This document shows positions 47,787-59,961 of a stretch of DNA of 64,000 nt, one piece after another; position 1 is the stretch's first letter, and each line of letters begins with the position of its first letter. The notes under the pieces are model-generated. The model ran no database searches. It was not told where the DNA came from and saw only the letters and a list, made by a program, of their open reading frames with translations. The DNA is from Lithospermum erythrorhizon. Lineage: Eukaryota; Streptophyta; Magnoliopsida; Boraginales; Boraginaceae. The stretch is taken from assembly GCA_019722365.1 (NCBI GenBank), contig JADFUC010001640.1:62001-126000 (forward strand), written 5' to 3'. A program made the translations under genes and the position numbers.

Positions 47787-50700
47787 TGGAGGAGATTGAG
47801 GAGGTTGGAGGGTGTTGTTTCAGGAGAGAAATCAAGAAACAGGGCTTGTGAGCTTACGAAATACAGAGGCCAATAAAAGCCGAACCTACCAACGTTTCGT
47901 TCGGACAAAAGATTCGAGCTTCGGACTAATTGGAAAAATTGATTTTCGGTTCGAAAAACGTTCGAGATTCGATTTGAATGGTTCGGGAAGATTCGAATAA
48001 AATATGAAAAAAATAGAAATTAAGTTTCGGCTCGAATTCGGCCTAAACCTGAAAAAATGTTGGAGCTTGGCTAGAACTACACCGAACCACATCTCAAATC
48101 GAACTTCTCAAGCATAATTGAGCTTGCAGACTCTTTTACAGGCTTAGAGGCAAAGTCTATTTCCAACCACGAGTGATTAACATTTCACCCTTTATATTTT
48201 TAGATCGAATGGTCATATCACCCGTTCACTATATTCATTTAAACCCGTGGGATATTGCCGGTTGGACGTAATACTATCAGCGTGCATAACAACCGTTTTC
48301 CGTGTTCATTTTAAACGGTCGCCCAGCAAAAGAGGCAAACTTACTCAAATCGCTTGAACAAATTAGTTGTATATCCAAATATAAGCGGGGCTTTTGAGAA
48401 TGTCAAATTGGACTCTGATTTGGGGAATTACTAAATACTTTATCTTGAGTGCTCGTTGAAAAAGGATAGAACATTGATGAAGATTCAGAAGAAGATCACA
48501 CTCCCTATTTGGGAATGGATCAATAAGTTATCCCTATGATGAGTTAGTAGATGATGATGAGTGTTGATGAGCCAAGTTATTATGTTTTGTCATTGAATTG
48601 TGGTGTTTTTGTTTTCTTTTCATTCTAGTTTCATGTGGATAATTCTTGTTGTCATTGAATTGTGATGTTTGTTTTGACTTTTGAATTAAATTGGATGATA
48701 TTTAATTAAAAAGTAAGCCATCTTTCACATTATTATTATTATTAAAATAATAATACATAAAATATTGAACTTATGCCTATTTAGTCGCCACCATCATTTG
48801 AACCATCCATACAGGCAGAGTACAGAACAATAGTCATTCCAGACTATACCTTCAACATACAAATCATTGCACCTTGACATAATAGTCAAAAGAGTGTTAG
48901 AGTGAGAGCGAGGGGGGGGGGGGATGCGGAAAATAAAACCTAAAGGGTTAGAAGGGATTTCTTTATATTCTCTATTCCACAGGATAAATTTCGGTTCTTG
49001 ATCCAGTCCTTCTCGGTCAATTAAAAATCTTGAACTGATGATCTTTTAAATGGATGGATAAATGATTTGTAGGAGACGTCTGCGCTTATATTTGGGACAT
49101 AAGCGGCCAACGTGACAAGATCCTTTGATTTTCATTATCGACGGTATTAGCGGTTTGTTACTATGTCATTTGTTTGAACGACAGAGTCCTTCAACGATTC
49201 GGATCTTCATGGCTTTAAATGACATTGAACTCTATAAAAGAATTCTAGATTTTAGAGCACTCCAGACATGGACTTATTAGTATACAGTCATGGTTAATGA
49301 CCCTGGGAATTTTACAGCCTTCACATCGGCCAATTCGTTGAACAAACTACTTTGTCAAAGGATCCTGAGTATTTCTTAAATTACCCCTTGCATTTGCCTT
49401 CGGATCGAGCCACTAACACCCCACTCTTGAATTTTCCGATCAACTCCTTGTCCACGATTGGCCATCTGTAACATAAAATTGAACAATAATTTTGAAATTA
49501 TTGAAACACCAATTAACAACAATTTAAAAAATATTAACAACAAAATAATTTGAGAAATATTAACAACAATATTACTATCATATTTAATAATAATTTTGAA
49601 ATTACACATTAATTATCAAAGAAAATCGATTTTGGAATAAACTAGCTTTTTGTAACAAAACATTGTATTAATTACAAACTGTTTTTAAAGACAAGCATTT
49701 GATTAATTAACATTTTCAATTTTTGTAAACATAGATCAGTTAAGTTTGTTTTACTAAACATGGCTTGAATTACGCTCTTTTATAACAATCATAGCTTCCA
49801 ATTTCAACAATAATTTAACATACTTAAGAAATCTATTACATTCATAATCCCACAACAAATTCGTTACTTCTAATAAACATAAATAAAAAAAGTTCATTTA
49901 GCAATAAACAAAAATGAATTCAACACATTCTAAACAATCATTAGATTCAAAATTAGTTTTCCCCATACACTATTCATGACATCAATTAACTTCTTACACA
50001 AAAATCATGAAGCAAGATAAGCTGGTTTCATAACAATCATTTCTTTAATATAAAGTTAGTAGGAAGTAAGTAAGTACTTATGGAGAAAAACGAATAGTGA
50101 GTTTACATTGACTACAATTTGAGAAATATAAACAACAATTTAAATAATGATGAAAAAATGAATTCAAATAATGATGGTGTTTGAAGAGCTCTAAATTTAT
50201 AGATATAATTTTCAAGCATGTTTAGCAATAATGAAAAAAAATCGGTTGTTTTGAAACAACCATGACATTAGTTTCGCTTGATTTATAATAGGCAAGAAAC
50301 AAATTTGATTTTGTGACCTCGATTTTAGGTAAAGGCTATATGGTCAAATCAGTCACATGGGTTTGTCAGGGCACTAGTTCGCTTGTGTTTATAACGTTAC
50401 AAGCGAATTGGTTTTATGTTTATGAAGATACAAACAAATTTTTTTCGTGTTTGTTTCAGAACAAACATGCATGCTGGGTCGCTTGTTTACCAACAAACAT
50501 GGAAAACATTTGCTTAAAGCAACTCAGTATTAAGATCATGTATAGTGAGTCATGCACGTTGTTTCAAGGTTTTCCTCATTTGCGTGGTTGTTTACTATAA
50601 TTATCGATTGAAAATTTAAGTGAATGTCTAAAATAATAAACGTTGACGTAATTGCTCGATTTTGAAATTACAGTTGTTCGTTATTAACCTTGTAAACCTA

Positions 50701-53119
50701 TAAGTAGCAGTTAAAGCTGAAGATTATGCAACAAAATTAAATAAATTACCATTATGTTATTATACTAAAATCTTTTACATAATGGATAATATAATTCACG
50801 ATTTGATCAATCTCGATAGTTCTACGTTTCTTGTCGATGAAACTGATTACGAATTCGGTCTGATAAAATAATCGTATTATACATCGGTTACTTAATTAGT
50901 TATGAAAATCGGAAGAATCAGTGCCGACATAAGTGAGAATTTATGTCGAAGGCGGATTTGGGAAGCGGACAAGAACCGGGGAACATGTTAGAATGGCGTA
51001 GTAGAAACATTCGTTGGCGGTCCGAGTTCTAGCAACCAGACGAGGAACAAAAGAGGCTATAATCTCAATCTTGTGGTTGGGATCACTGCAAGTCATTACC
51101 ACATGGTTTTTTCGTGTTTGAAATCTTTCAAATCAGTTTCTACCATATATTGCTGAGGGCAGCAAATATCTGCTTTAGCTACAAAATCGGCGGAATAAAA
51201 TATACACTTGCAGGGTTTAGGCGATGGCGAACTATCATTCAAGCTGTTTTGACATTCGTCGACAACTTACGTCATTGCTGAGTTTGCTAATAACAAAATA
51301 ATTGCTTGACACAGAAAACACTCTCGAGTGTGCAGTGGTGATGCATGTAAGGCGTAAGCGACGGTATACTGAACTTTAGGGGTTAGTTATGTTGGAATCT
51401 CTTGGTTCGAAAGTTCGGTTAAATGCGAGTTAAATAAACCAAAATCAGTTAGATCCGATTTACAGATAATTAATTTTTATTATGAAAAAAAAAATTGGAA
51501 AAATATGGCTTGATAATATATAATTAATGAATGAGAACCTCGAACTTCGAATCGAAACTTTCATGTTTTTTACCTAAGCTGCAAGCCCAGGATTTGTTTT
51601 TTTTCTTTATGTGTATATTATTTCCCAGAATAGTATTTTTAAAATTGAAATAACCATTTTGTTCCTGAATATAACTTTTTTAATTACTACACTTAAAAAT
51701 AAAAAAATAAAATAGGAGTAATTTCATTGATGGTTATTTGGTGAATTCTTCCTCATTTACCTTGATGCTTAGGCTGAACTTGGGAAAGCGACTTTTTCAG
51801 CATGGCCCAGGGTTCGGAGTTGGGCTGGGATAAAATCGTCATGTTCGATCGGGTCTGAAGTCAGGCGGATTTTCGGATCATCCGGTTGGACCGGGCCAGG
51901 TTTGAAATATGTATTTTGACCCAAGCCAGGATAGGATGGAGTTATCCAGCTGAAACGGATCGATTATATAGGTCAGTCCAAGGTTCGCTAAATAAACACA
52001 AAGTCACACAACAAAACCCAAGCTAATAGTTTAATGAAGCCCATAGTCCATTCATTAGTTTAATAAGATTGTTTTGACTTATCGAATTAGTTTATTAATT
52101 TGTTTATTATTGTGATTGTTATTAATTTTGTTTATTGATTTTTTTGTTATTATTTTAGTTATTATTTCGAATTTTAGTTGTTTATTATTTTTAGTTATTA
52201 TTTAAGGTTGTTTATTAATTTGTTTATTATTCGAACTTGAGTTGTCTTTGTGATGTATTGATATGGAAAATGGGCATATGGTATGTTATATCATTATTCT
52301 TTATCAATTATGTATTTTTTCTTTTATATTTTTTATATTTAACATAATATATTTATTTAATTTTTGTATAAGTGTTTTTTTATTTAGAGAACTTCTTTGA
52401 GAGTTGTCTTTGAATGTATCGATTTATTTCGATATTTTAACTTTGTATTTGGACATTTGAAATTTATTAATATTACGGTATTTGGACAGATTGAACTTAT
52501 TATTATTCTTGTATATTTGGACGTTTAGACTTATTATTAGTATTTGGACAATTGAGCTTATTATTGATGCTTTGTGTTTGGACGTTGTTTTGTGTGTATT
52601 TGGACGTTTGAGCTTTATTATTATTCGTGTTTTAGATATTTGGAGTTTGAAGCTTTATTATGTTATTATTTTGAACTTTGGAGTTTATTATTATTTTATT
52701 GTAAATATTGTATATAATTATGCAAAAAATCAGCAATACGAAAATATAAATAAAAAATGCATGAAATCGATAAAATCGGTACGATAAAGAGGGCCAAAAT
52801 CCGACCATCAGGTTGAGCCCGGCCGGATAGCGTCCTACGTTCTTTAAATAAAATCAGAAATCAGATTTGAATTTTACGCACATCAGGTAAATAAAATTAA
52901 ATTCATACTTACTAAGGCAAATAATAATTTTTACTATTCCTCTAAATATAATTTATATAACTACTACAGTACACTTTTAAATATGGGGGCAAATAGTGAG
53001 TTCATCCCTCAAACCTCAAACAAACACTGTGATTGGGTGTGTATAACAACTCAGATTCTTTTGTCTGTAGTCAAATTTCCTTCCTTTCTTCCTCCAAATC
53101 CTTTTTCCTCCCCTCCCAA
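47787..53119. other. Intergenic stretch between divergent RIT1 and SDS22 genes
   Basis: Both promoters must lie here, at the two ends. The interior holds GC-richer TTCG/CGAA-rich blocks at 47880-48110 and 51780-52000, an 11-12 base G run near 48912, AT-rich DNA and a minisatellite at 52445-52690. Frames up to 101 codons (52482-52787) come from repeats. No gene is called. Confidence 0.5.
52445..52690. repeat. Minisatellite, about 7 units of 31-35 bp
   Basis: The unit GTATTTGGACGTTTGAGCTT followed by ATTATTATT recurs with substitutions from 52447 onward. An open frame of 101 codons runs through it by chance. Confidence 0.8.
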
Positions 53120-56100
53120 ATGGACCCTCCACCGGACATCCAACCCCCCCTCCCCCCCCCCCGACCCCCACTCAGCATCAGTAAACATCCTAGATCTAAC
53201 AAGCTGCCAGCTCCATGATTTGGAATCAATCGAACTCAACCAAAACATATACGAATTAGACCTAACTGCTAACAGATTATCAACGTTGGACCCTCGTATT
53301 GGACACTTATCTAACCTTAAAAAACTCTCTCTTCGACAAAACCTTTTTACTCATTCCGCCGTTCAACCCCTTTCCACGTGGCACAATATCTCCGCTCTCG
53401 AGGTATGTTATTTTTCATTTTCAATTCGGATATTATGGCATTCCACTCCCTCTTGTTTTTCATCAATTTTACACAACTGTGTTATTGTATTATATATAAT
53501 ATCTTACAGCTTTTTAGTGGTTCTTTTTTATAGATTAAGGGAAAAATTAGTAAAAGTTAGATTGAAAATGTAGAATGACAATCAATTGAAATAATAACGT
53601 TGATTTGGTTTTTAATTTAAAGAGAAAAAGAATCACATTGAAAATGTAAGTATTTTCAAGCAGTTTAACTTTAGGTAAGCTTGACAGTAAAAAGCTAAAA
53701 AAAATAGAGGGAGTATTAGGTGATATTTTTGTATGTGTTACTATAATATTTGGTGCTTTTTTTAATGGTTAAATAACATAATTATCAATTACATGTCCAA
53801 ACGAGCTCTAGGGCTGGAACTACTCCACATACAACGTCATATTTCTGCCTAATCCCAGGTTTGGGTTGATAAATGCAACATTCTTGCTACAACATGTCTC
53901 AATGCCTATAAAAATTCTCTCGCCTAATTGTGGGTAGGGGGTCGAATAATAAACAGTCCCTGTGATAGCGTGATTATTATTTCCGGATTGACGAGATATG
54001 AAGTGTTCAAAAATATATACTACTTAGACTACTTCAAATAGATAATAAACTTAGGTAGTGTAATGGGAAATTTTTATTTGTTTCATTGTATCCAACAGTC
54101 AACAGAATGTAAAATCTTCGACTCTTTAGTACAAGGAAACAGGGATGGAACTAGTCCAGTTTCTAAATCATTTCAATCATTTTGAATGAGGAATTCAAAT
54201 TCATGTTATGAAGATTCGAAAAAAATACCCCTCATCCATGGGATACCACATAAAGTTGCAATTCTTTATGATGTCTTCTTGAAGTACATTGTTCCATTCT
54301 TGTTCCTTAGTGAAAATTTATTAAAAGATAGTATTTTTTAACCTTATTTACTATTAATATGATATTTTTATATAAATCAATGTTATATGTGTCAATTAAG
54401 ACACTATTTTCTGTTAATTTTGACTATGAATTAGTGATGGAGGTGGTATTTCTATAAAGGTGATATGGTTCGACAATCAATTTAATTGTTGTATTCTTTT
54501 TGTTTAAAAATGGTACTCCTTACTCGCTTATGATCATATTTGATAACCAATGTTATGACTAATTTAGGCTAATTAACACTCATTGAACTACTTAATTCAT
54601 TTCGTATCTTAGATCATAAAGAAAGTCAAAATATGATTGATCAAAATGAAAGTATGGACTATTTAATTTGTATTCTAATGTTAGTGTTCCAAACTTTATA
54701 TTGAACATAGAGGTTGTATTTTTATTGTGAATAATGTAGGGTTCGATGCTCCATAGTGATGCAATTTATGGTAGCTTAGGTAATTTTTTCCATAGTAGTG
54801 GAAGGTTTTTGGGATTGAGTTAATTGATGATTTTTAATATTGTTTCCTTGTCCTATGTATAGTGAAATAATAGATAGTGTTTGCACTTCACTCTTGGGTT
54901 ACTTTGAAAACAGCCTCTATGTTATCATTTTAGAAAGCCTACATAATATCAACCCCCCCCTCCCTGCTTAGCATTGGGCCATGTTCCTTTTTCTTTTTTC
55001 AATACTTTTGCTTCTTACTCTTTCGTGTTAGTCTTTTTGGTGTTTGAGTTTTTCAATGGTGACAATTGTAATTTGATAATTTATTAGGAACTTGTACTAA
55101 GGGACAACCAGCTAAAGAAAATTCCTGATCTTGAAATCTTCAAGGCCCTTGTGGTGTTTGATGTTTCATTCAATGAGATCCCATCACTTAATGGTTTGTG
55201 CAAGGTCTCCAACACACTTAAAGAGCTCTACGTGTCAAAAAATGAAGTACCCAAAATTGAGGAAATTGAGCACTTCCATGAGCTACAAATTCTTGAACTT
55301 GGCTCAAACAGACTGCGAGTGAGATATCTTTTGTGTTAACTTATTACTATTAGAATGAAGGTCTTCCACAAGCTTGCCATGTTATAACTAATTGGATCAA
55401 TCAGGTCATGGAAAATTTGGAAAATCTTACGAAGTTGCAAGAGCTCTGGCTTGGTCGCAATCGTATCAAATCTATCAACTTATGTGGTTTGAAATGCATT
55501 AAGAAGATAAGCCTGCAGAGCAATCGTTTGACTTCCATGAAAGGATTGGAGGTAATGTTGATTCTTATATCTGCATAGTGCTACTTGAAGTTCAATTCAT
55601 AACGTTTATGTTTCTTTACACTGCAATTTGATATAATCCATGTTCTGATTCATAGGAATGCATTGCTTTAGAAGAATTATATTTAAGCCACAATGGTATT
55701 GAAAAAATGGAAGGCCTTTCAACTTTGGTAAACCTTCGAGTTTTGGATGTGGCAACAAATAAGCTAACATCAGTTGATGACATTCAAACCTTAACAAGGT
55801 TAGCGCCTCTCAATTGAAAATGTTATTCTGTGGTTAGATGGATATTTAAACATAGCATGGGGTTTTTCCATGCAGATTGGAAGATCTGTGGCTTAATGAC
55901 AATCAGATTCCATCACTTGAAGGCATGGCTGAAGCTGTTGCAGGTTCCAGGGAGAAGCTCACAACTCTATATCTTGAGCGCAACCCATGTGTATGTATAT
56001 GACTCCAAAATGCTCTACTCTTTCTTCTTATTCTCTAAGGTCTTTGAATTTAATTGTAATAATTATCCATTGTTTTACCCCATCGGTGGATTATATGGGT

Positions 56101-56446
56101 GTTTGAAAACAACCTTTTATGCAGCGTCTAGGTAAGGCACTAAAAAAAGCAACAGTTCCAAAATAACAAATAAAAATTGCGAGGTAGCTTGCTTATAAGC
56201 CTGATAATTTCTCAAGGGCGCTTCCCTTTTGGGATCCTATTTCAGTCTCTTTGACTTAGACTGCGTTGCAATTTGTTTCTTATTGATGTCCAGCAATGTT
56301 GTTGTATGTCTTATTGAATATTGTTAGCTAGTAGACGGAGATATAATACATGGGGTCCCATGCAGGTAAATACTCCAAATTACATAACTATTTTGAGAGA
56401 GGTCTTCCCTAACGTGGAGCAGATTGATTCTCAAATGTTTGCGTAG
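53120..56446 (+). CDS. SDS22-type protein phosphatase 1 regulatory subunit (LRR), 6 exons
   Basis: Exons are 53120-53402, 55088-55318, 55405-55551, 55656-55798, 55876-55990 and 56366-56446, with consistent phases. The product would be about 332 residues, built almost wholly of SDS22-type leucine-rich repeats (e.g. NIYELDLTANRLSTLDPRIG, ELQILELGSNRLR, LQELWLGRNRIKSINLCGL, LEELYLSHNGIEKMEGL, LEDLWLNDNQIPSLEGM), ending in the LRR cap NPCVNTPNYITILREVFPNV. In yeast and animals SDS22 binds the PP1 catalytic subunit and controls its localisation and activity; the Arabidopsis counterpart is a PP1 partner. The family start MDPPPDIQPPLPPP (53120) is one base out of frame with the LRR part because a C run (53152-53162) has 11 instead of 10 Cs. 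An in-frame ATG at 52983 exists, but its extension has no similarity. The protein was left with that single shift. Confidence 0.92.
53870..54095 (+). mobile_element. SINE (Au-like family), copy E, in SDS22 intron 1
   Basis: CTACAACATGTCTCAATGCC, CTCTCGCCTAATTGTGGGTA, GGGGGTCGAATAATAAACAG and TTCCGGATTGACGAG match the family order, with a TAGGTAGTGTAATGGG tail as in copy B. Confidence 0.65.
54845..54990 (-). mobile_element. SINE (Au-like family), copy F, in SDS22 intron 1
   Basis: On the minus strand: AACATGGCCCAATGCTAAGC, a G-rich stretch, TATGTAGGCTTT and AGAGGCTGTTTTC, then GCAAACACTATCTA. It lies opposite in orientation to copy E within the same intron. Confidence 0.6.
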
Positions 56447-58122
56447 AAGTCTGTGGAGTGATGTTCTTCAGCAAATACTTCGAATTGAAGATTCTAAAAT
56501 CCAGAAGTTTTTGTTTCCATCTATCTTCATTTGAAAATGCATTGATATCGGCCGGCAAAATTTGCCCCACACATGCCAAAAGGAAGAAAGAAATCCTATA
56601 TCGAAAAGCTAGAACAATCCAGGTTTACTGGTGAAGCATCTTTGCCTGGTTTAAAAACCATTTTAGTTCATTGGATATCGTTTCTGTTCTTATTGAGTTA
56701 TTGAACACTTGTCATTTCACTGAAGTGCACAAGGTAACTTAGTTTTCCATTGGATGATTTACACATTTCTGCGAGTAATATGCACTTCTGCTATTCCCAG
56801 AAATAGGTGATGACAATAATGCATACTTTTGTATCATGGCGGCAAGGGTTTCGACTGCTTCGGACAATTTTATTTTATTTTATTTAATCATTGTATGAGA
56901 TGTCAATGATGCATACTTTTGTTGTGCATTGAATAATTTGAGTGTGTTGTATTGGTCTTTTTTGTATTCTTCCTTCGTTACATTGTGATTTAGAAAGCCT
57001 TCTTAATCTTTGAAACTACTGCGATGCGTGTAAAAAAAAACTTGCATCCTTATTTAGAGAAATTAGAAAATTATTAAAAATTCAATGACAATTTTTAACA
57101 AAACTTGCATCCATATGCTACATTATAATAGATGGGAAGTTACAAAAAATTGGTTGTGGGAGTTATTTACCTTAACATACATGAAAGTTACTTATCATGG
57201 AGCTAGCTTTGAATTTTGAATACAATAACATTACTAAATTGACCTCAAATTAATTTAAAAAGCCTAAAGTTTAAAAGGATATATAATGGTAAAAGTTTTG
57301 GTGAAGTCAAATAACTAATTATACCTATTTTTTTTATATATACTTTCACTCATTCAAAACTTTGGTTGAGTGCCAATTTTTAAATTGGGTGTTGATTTCT
57401 TACCGTTTAAAAAATACAGTAAATTCCATTTTATCGCTTATTTAATTAATATATTCAATATAAAATACAAAATATTTAAAATTCATAGGCATCAAACTTC
57501 TGAACAACTAGAGGTAAATGATCGAAGAAACAAATTTAATGGAAATATGTTTGATAATATACTGATTGGGACATAAAATTGATGATTAAGCGAAGGTTAA
57601 AGCTTGGCGTTATATCGTAAATCCATTTTATTTTTTTTAAAATTAATAAAGTCAAACAAATTTAATGAAGGATATATGCTTTCATAATTGTTTAAAATAA
57701 TACATTAGACGAAAAAGAAGATGGATAATAATTTCAATACATTTTATTTAACCTTTTAGATTTTCATAGTAATTGGGGTTTTTTAATTTAGTCTATCCAT
57801 TAAGTGCATAATAGGAACAAAAATATTCTAATTAAGTCGATATTGATGAGATATGTACGTATTAGTCGATTAAGGTTCGAAGGGTTGACTCGACAATATT
57901 GCCATAAAATTAAAAAAGGGTTCGATCCGACTCAATACTTTAACAACGATATTGATAAAGGTCAATGAGACTCATTTCAACATAAAAATTCAAACCCGAA
58001 AGGTTCGATCTGATTGTCCTTCTGAGTCTTAAAAACATGTTTTAATAATATTTGGATTAAATATACTTTACCGAGTAGATCAAAAGTATCTATTCGACAA
58101 TAGAATCTCTGAAGAAGCAGGC
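56447..58122. other. Intergenic stretch SDS22 to TMEM234 homologue
   Basis: The first 500 bp probably contain the SDS22 3' UTR. The phrase AATGATGCATACTTTTGT or a close form occurs near 56817 and 56906. The rest is AT-rich, with no repeat or gene recognised. Confidence 0.5.
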
Positions 58123-58527
58123 ATGGGAGGAGGAGATGTGGAGAAGATGGTACTCGTAGGCCTTGTTTGGGGAGCAACAAACGCCTTCATGAAAAGAGGG
58201 GCACTCATATGGGACAAGAAGCTCAAATCACCTTCCCAACCAAACAGGCCCTATCAAAACCCAATCTTGAAAACCATGTCCAATTGGATCAACCTTGTCT
58301 TAACATGGCAATATTCATTACCATTTATGCTAAATCTGTCAGCTTCAGCTACATTTTTTGCAATATTAGGAAATACCCCAATTTCATTAGCTGTTCCTGT
58401 GACAAATGCAACAACTTTTGCTGCTACTGCTGTGTTTGGGATGATTCTTGGGGAGAAAATAAGAGTTGGGTTGGCTTTGTTGGGCACGTTTTTTATTGTT
58501 GTTGGTGTTTTTGTTTCTACCATGTAG
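58123..58527 (+). CDS. TMEM234 homologue, small multi-pass membrane protein
   Basis: A single open frame of 134 codons. It begins MGGGDVEKMVLVGLVWGATN, and the WGATNAFMKRGA and LAVPVTNATTFAATA segments are characteristic of TMEM234 (UPF0546), a half-size relative of the drug/metabolite transporter superfamily. Four hydrophobic segments are visible at about residues 9-27, 62-85, 89-112 and 114-133. Between them (28-55) is a hydrophilic loop rich in K, P and N. The plant protein's function is not established. The start is the ATG preceding the conserved first helix. The end of the coding region, including the stop codon, is duplicated twice downstream (see 58556-58930). Confidence 0.9.
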   Translation: MGGGDVEKMVLVGLVWGATNAFMKRGALIWDKKLKSPSQPNRPYQNPILKTMSNWINLVLTWQYSLPFMLNLSASATFFAILGNTPISLAVPVTNATTFAATAVFGMILGEKIRVGLALLGTFFIVVGVFVSTM

Positions 58528-58930
58528 TTTTTGAAGAGGGATTTTAAGGTAGTTGTTTTTTTACTGTTTTTGATGTTTTTGTTTGTACTATGTAGTTTTT
58601 CAAGAGGGATTTTATGAGAAAAGTGTAACGGTCCCTCAAATCCCTATCCCGGAAATGACGGGAGGAGTTAATCGCGGAGTATGTGCGCCCAATTGATCGG
58701 TACAACATTGATCAATCTTCTGAAATTTTCTTGTCATTGACAAGATTGGCTCATATGAGTCGAACACCAGTGCGAGGGTAGTGGCAGAGGGTGCTGGCAC
58801 TTAACAGTATAACTTTTTACCAATATGCCCGGAGGCGGGATTTTATGATAGTTTTTTATTTTTTATTTTTTTATTGTTGGTGTTTTTGTTTGTAGTACTA
58901 TGTAGTTTTTGAGGAGGAATTTTATGATAT
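58491..58930 (+). repeat. Three copies of the TMEM234 gene 3' end
   Basis: The segment GTTTTTGTTT-(C/G)TACCATGTAG-TTTTTGAAGAGGGATTTTA occurs at about 58505-58545 (gene), 58572-58618 and 58878-58928, with the TAG stop conserved in all three. The second and third copies are separated by about 250 bp of unrelated DNA (58620-58850). Confidence 0.8.
58620..58850. mobile_element. Unclassified insertion between TMEM234 3'-end copies, possibly SINE-like
   Basis: This is GC-richer than its surroundings and starts GTGTAACGGTCCCTC. On the minus strand it has GTTCGACTC, a B-box-like sequence of tRNA-derived elements. No A box or second end could be identified, so classification is open. Confidence 0.3.
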
Positions 58931-59204
58931 GAGAAGGATGTAATTGTAAGGTTTTGGTTTATTAAATTATGATAAGAGAAGGATGTACAAATTGATTGAA
59001 TCATTCTGTTTTTTTTTTTAATAAAAAAATCGGGCTTTGTTATTGGAATGATTCGAAATTAGGGTCGTGGTGGCTAGCTAAATATAGTGATTTGATTGAA
59101 TCATTGTTGATAGTGTAATTTCTTATGCAATTATATGGAGTAGTTTCCTGTTTTGGAATTTATTTTCTTTAGAGTTGTGAAAATTTGTCATTATAGTCAC
59201 ATTG

Positions 59205-59300
59205 GGGAGTACATTAATATCAACATGGCTCAATACCTTTGAAGAGTCTTGCGCCTAGGGAGGTAAGGCTGTAGATAATGTAATGAGCCATTTTCCCGTT
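59205..59300 (+). mobile_element. SINE fragment (Au-like family), copy H
   Basis: ATCAACATGGCTCAATACCT, TTGAAGAGTCTTGCGCCTAG and GGAGGTAAGG, then GTAATGAGCCATTTT as in copy B. It lies within duplication unit 1. Confidence 0.6.
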
Positions 59301-59559
59301 GATTATTCAATGTTATGTTTCACACTGATGAGATATCCTTGTTTTATTGAATTTGCTACTGTTTTTTTTTCTGTCTGCTTAGAGATGTAAATATTTTGGA
59401 AGTACTCGAACTTGGGACCTTGTCACTGCAATTAATTTCCCGTGATCTCTAGGTTAACCATAATGATTTGTTTGTGTCATTGTTGACAGTGAAATTTCCT
59501 ATGTAATTATGTATTTTACTGTCCTGGGATTTATTTTCTTTACAGGTTTGAAAATTTGT

Positions 59560-59650
59560 AATTACAATTACAATGCCCTAAAGGCTCTAAAGAGGCTTCC
59601 ACCAAAGCGTTGTAAGGGGTAGGTAGTGTAAAAGATGAAATTCAGGGAAA
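59560..59650 (+). mobile_element. SINE fragment (Au-like family), copy I
   Basis: ACAATGCCCTAAAGGCTCTA, AAGAGGCTTCCACCAAAGCG and GTAAGGGGTAGGTAGTGTAA. It is the counterpart of copy H in duplication unit 2, so H and I derive from one insertion. Confidence 0.6.
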
Positions 59651-59791
59651 ATATAGTTTATTTTTTCATTGATTAACTAATACTATTTTGTTTCAGATTG
59701 ATGAGGTATCCTTATTTTGCTGAATTTGCTATTGGTCTTTTTTTTTCTATATGTTTAGAGATTTAATTATTCTATGGATGATATGAAATTA

Positions 59792-59961
59792 CTCCCTCTA
59801 TCCCTATTTGATAGGGTCATTTTCCATTTATGGAAATCCCTAATTTAGTTCCCATTTAGTTCAAATATTTGGAGGAAAAATTTATGTTTGTGAGTTGAAT
59901 TTGAAATTTTATTAATGTTTGTGACAAATCAAATGTGCCTATCAAAAAGGGATGGAGGGAG
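59792..59961. mobile_element. Stowaway-like MITE, 170 bp
   Basis: The left end CTCCCTCTATCCCTATTTGATAG and the right end CTATCAAAAAGGGATGGAGGGAG are inverted repeats with two or three mismatches. TA flanks both ends (59790-59791 and 59962-59963). The interior is AT-rich and non-coding. Size, termini and TA duplication all fit Stowaway. Confidence 0.9.

Larger units (their letters stand above)
59087..59775. repeat. Tandem duplication, 2 units of about 375 bp, each with a SINE fragment
   Basis: Unit 1 (about 59087-59400) and unit 2 (about 59460-59775) share, in order, TCATTGTTGA(T/C)AGTG, GGAATTTATTTTCTTTA, GAAAATTTGT, the SINE core CTTTGAAGAG / CTCTAAAGAGG, GATGAG(A/G)TATCCTT, TTGAATTTGCTA and TTAGAGAT. 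They have diverged appreciably. Confidence 0.8.

Noticed and set aside
50313..50600. 95-codon plus-strand ORF
   Set aside because: No homology recognised, and AACAAGCGA/TTCGCTTGT repeats in it suggest repeat DNA.
52983..53119. In-frame upstream ATG of SDS22 as the true start
   Set aside because: The leader has no similarity to SDS22 proteins, whereas MDPPPD at 53120 matches the family start apart from one base in a C run.
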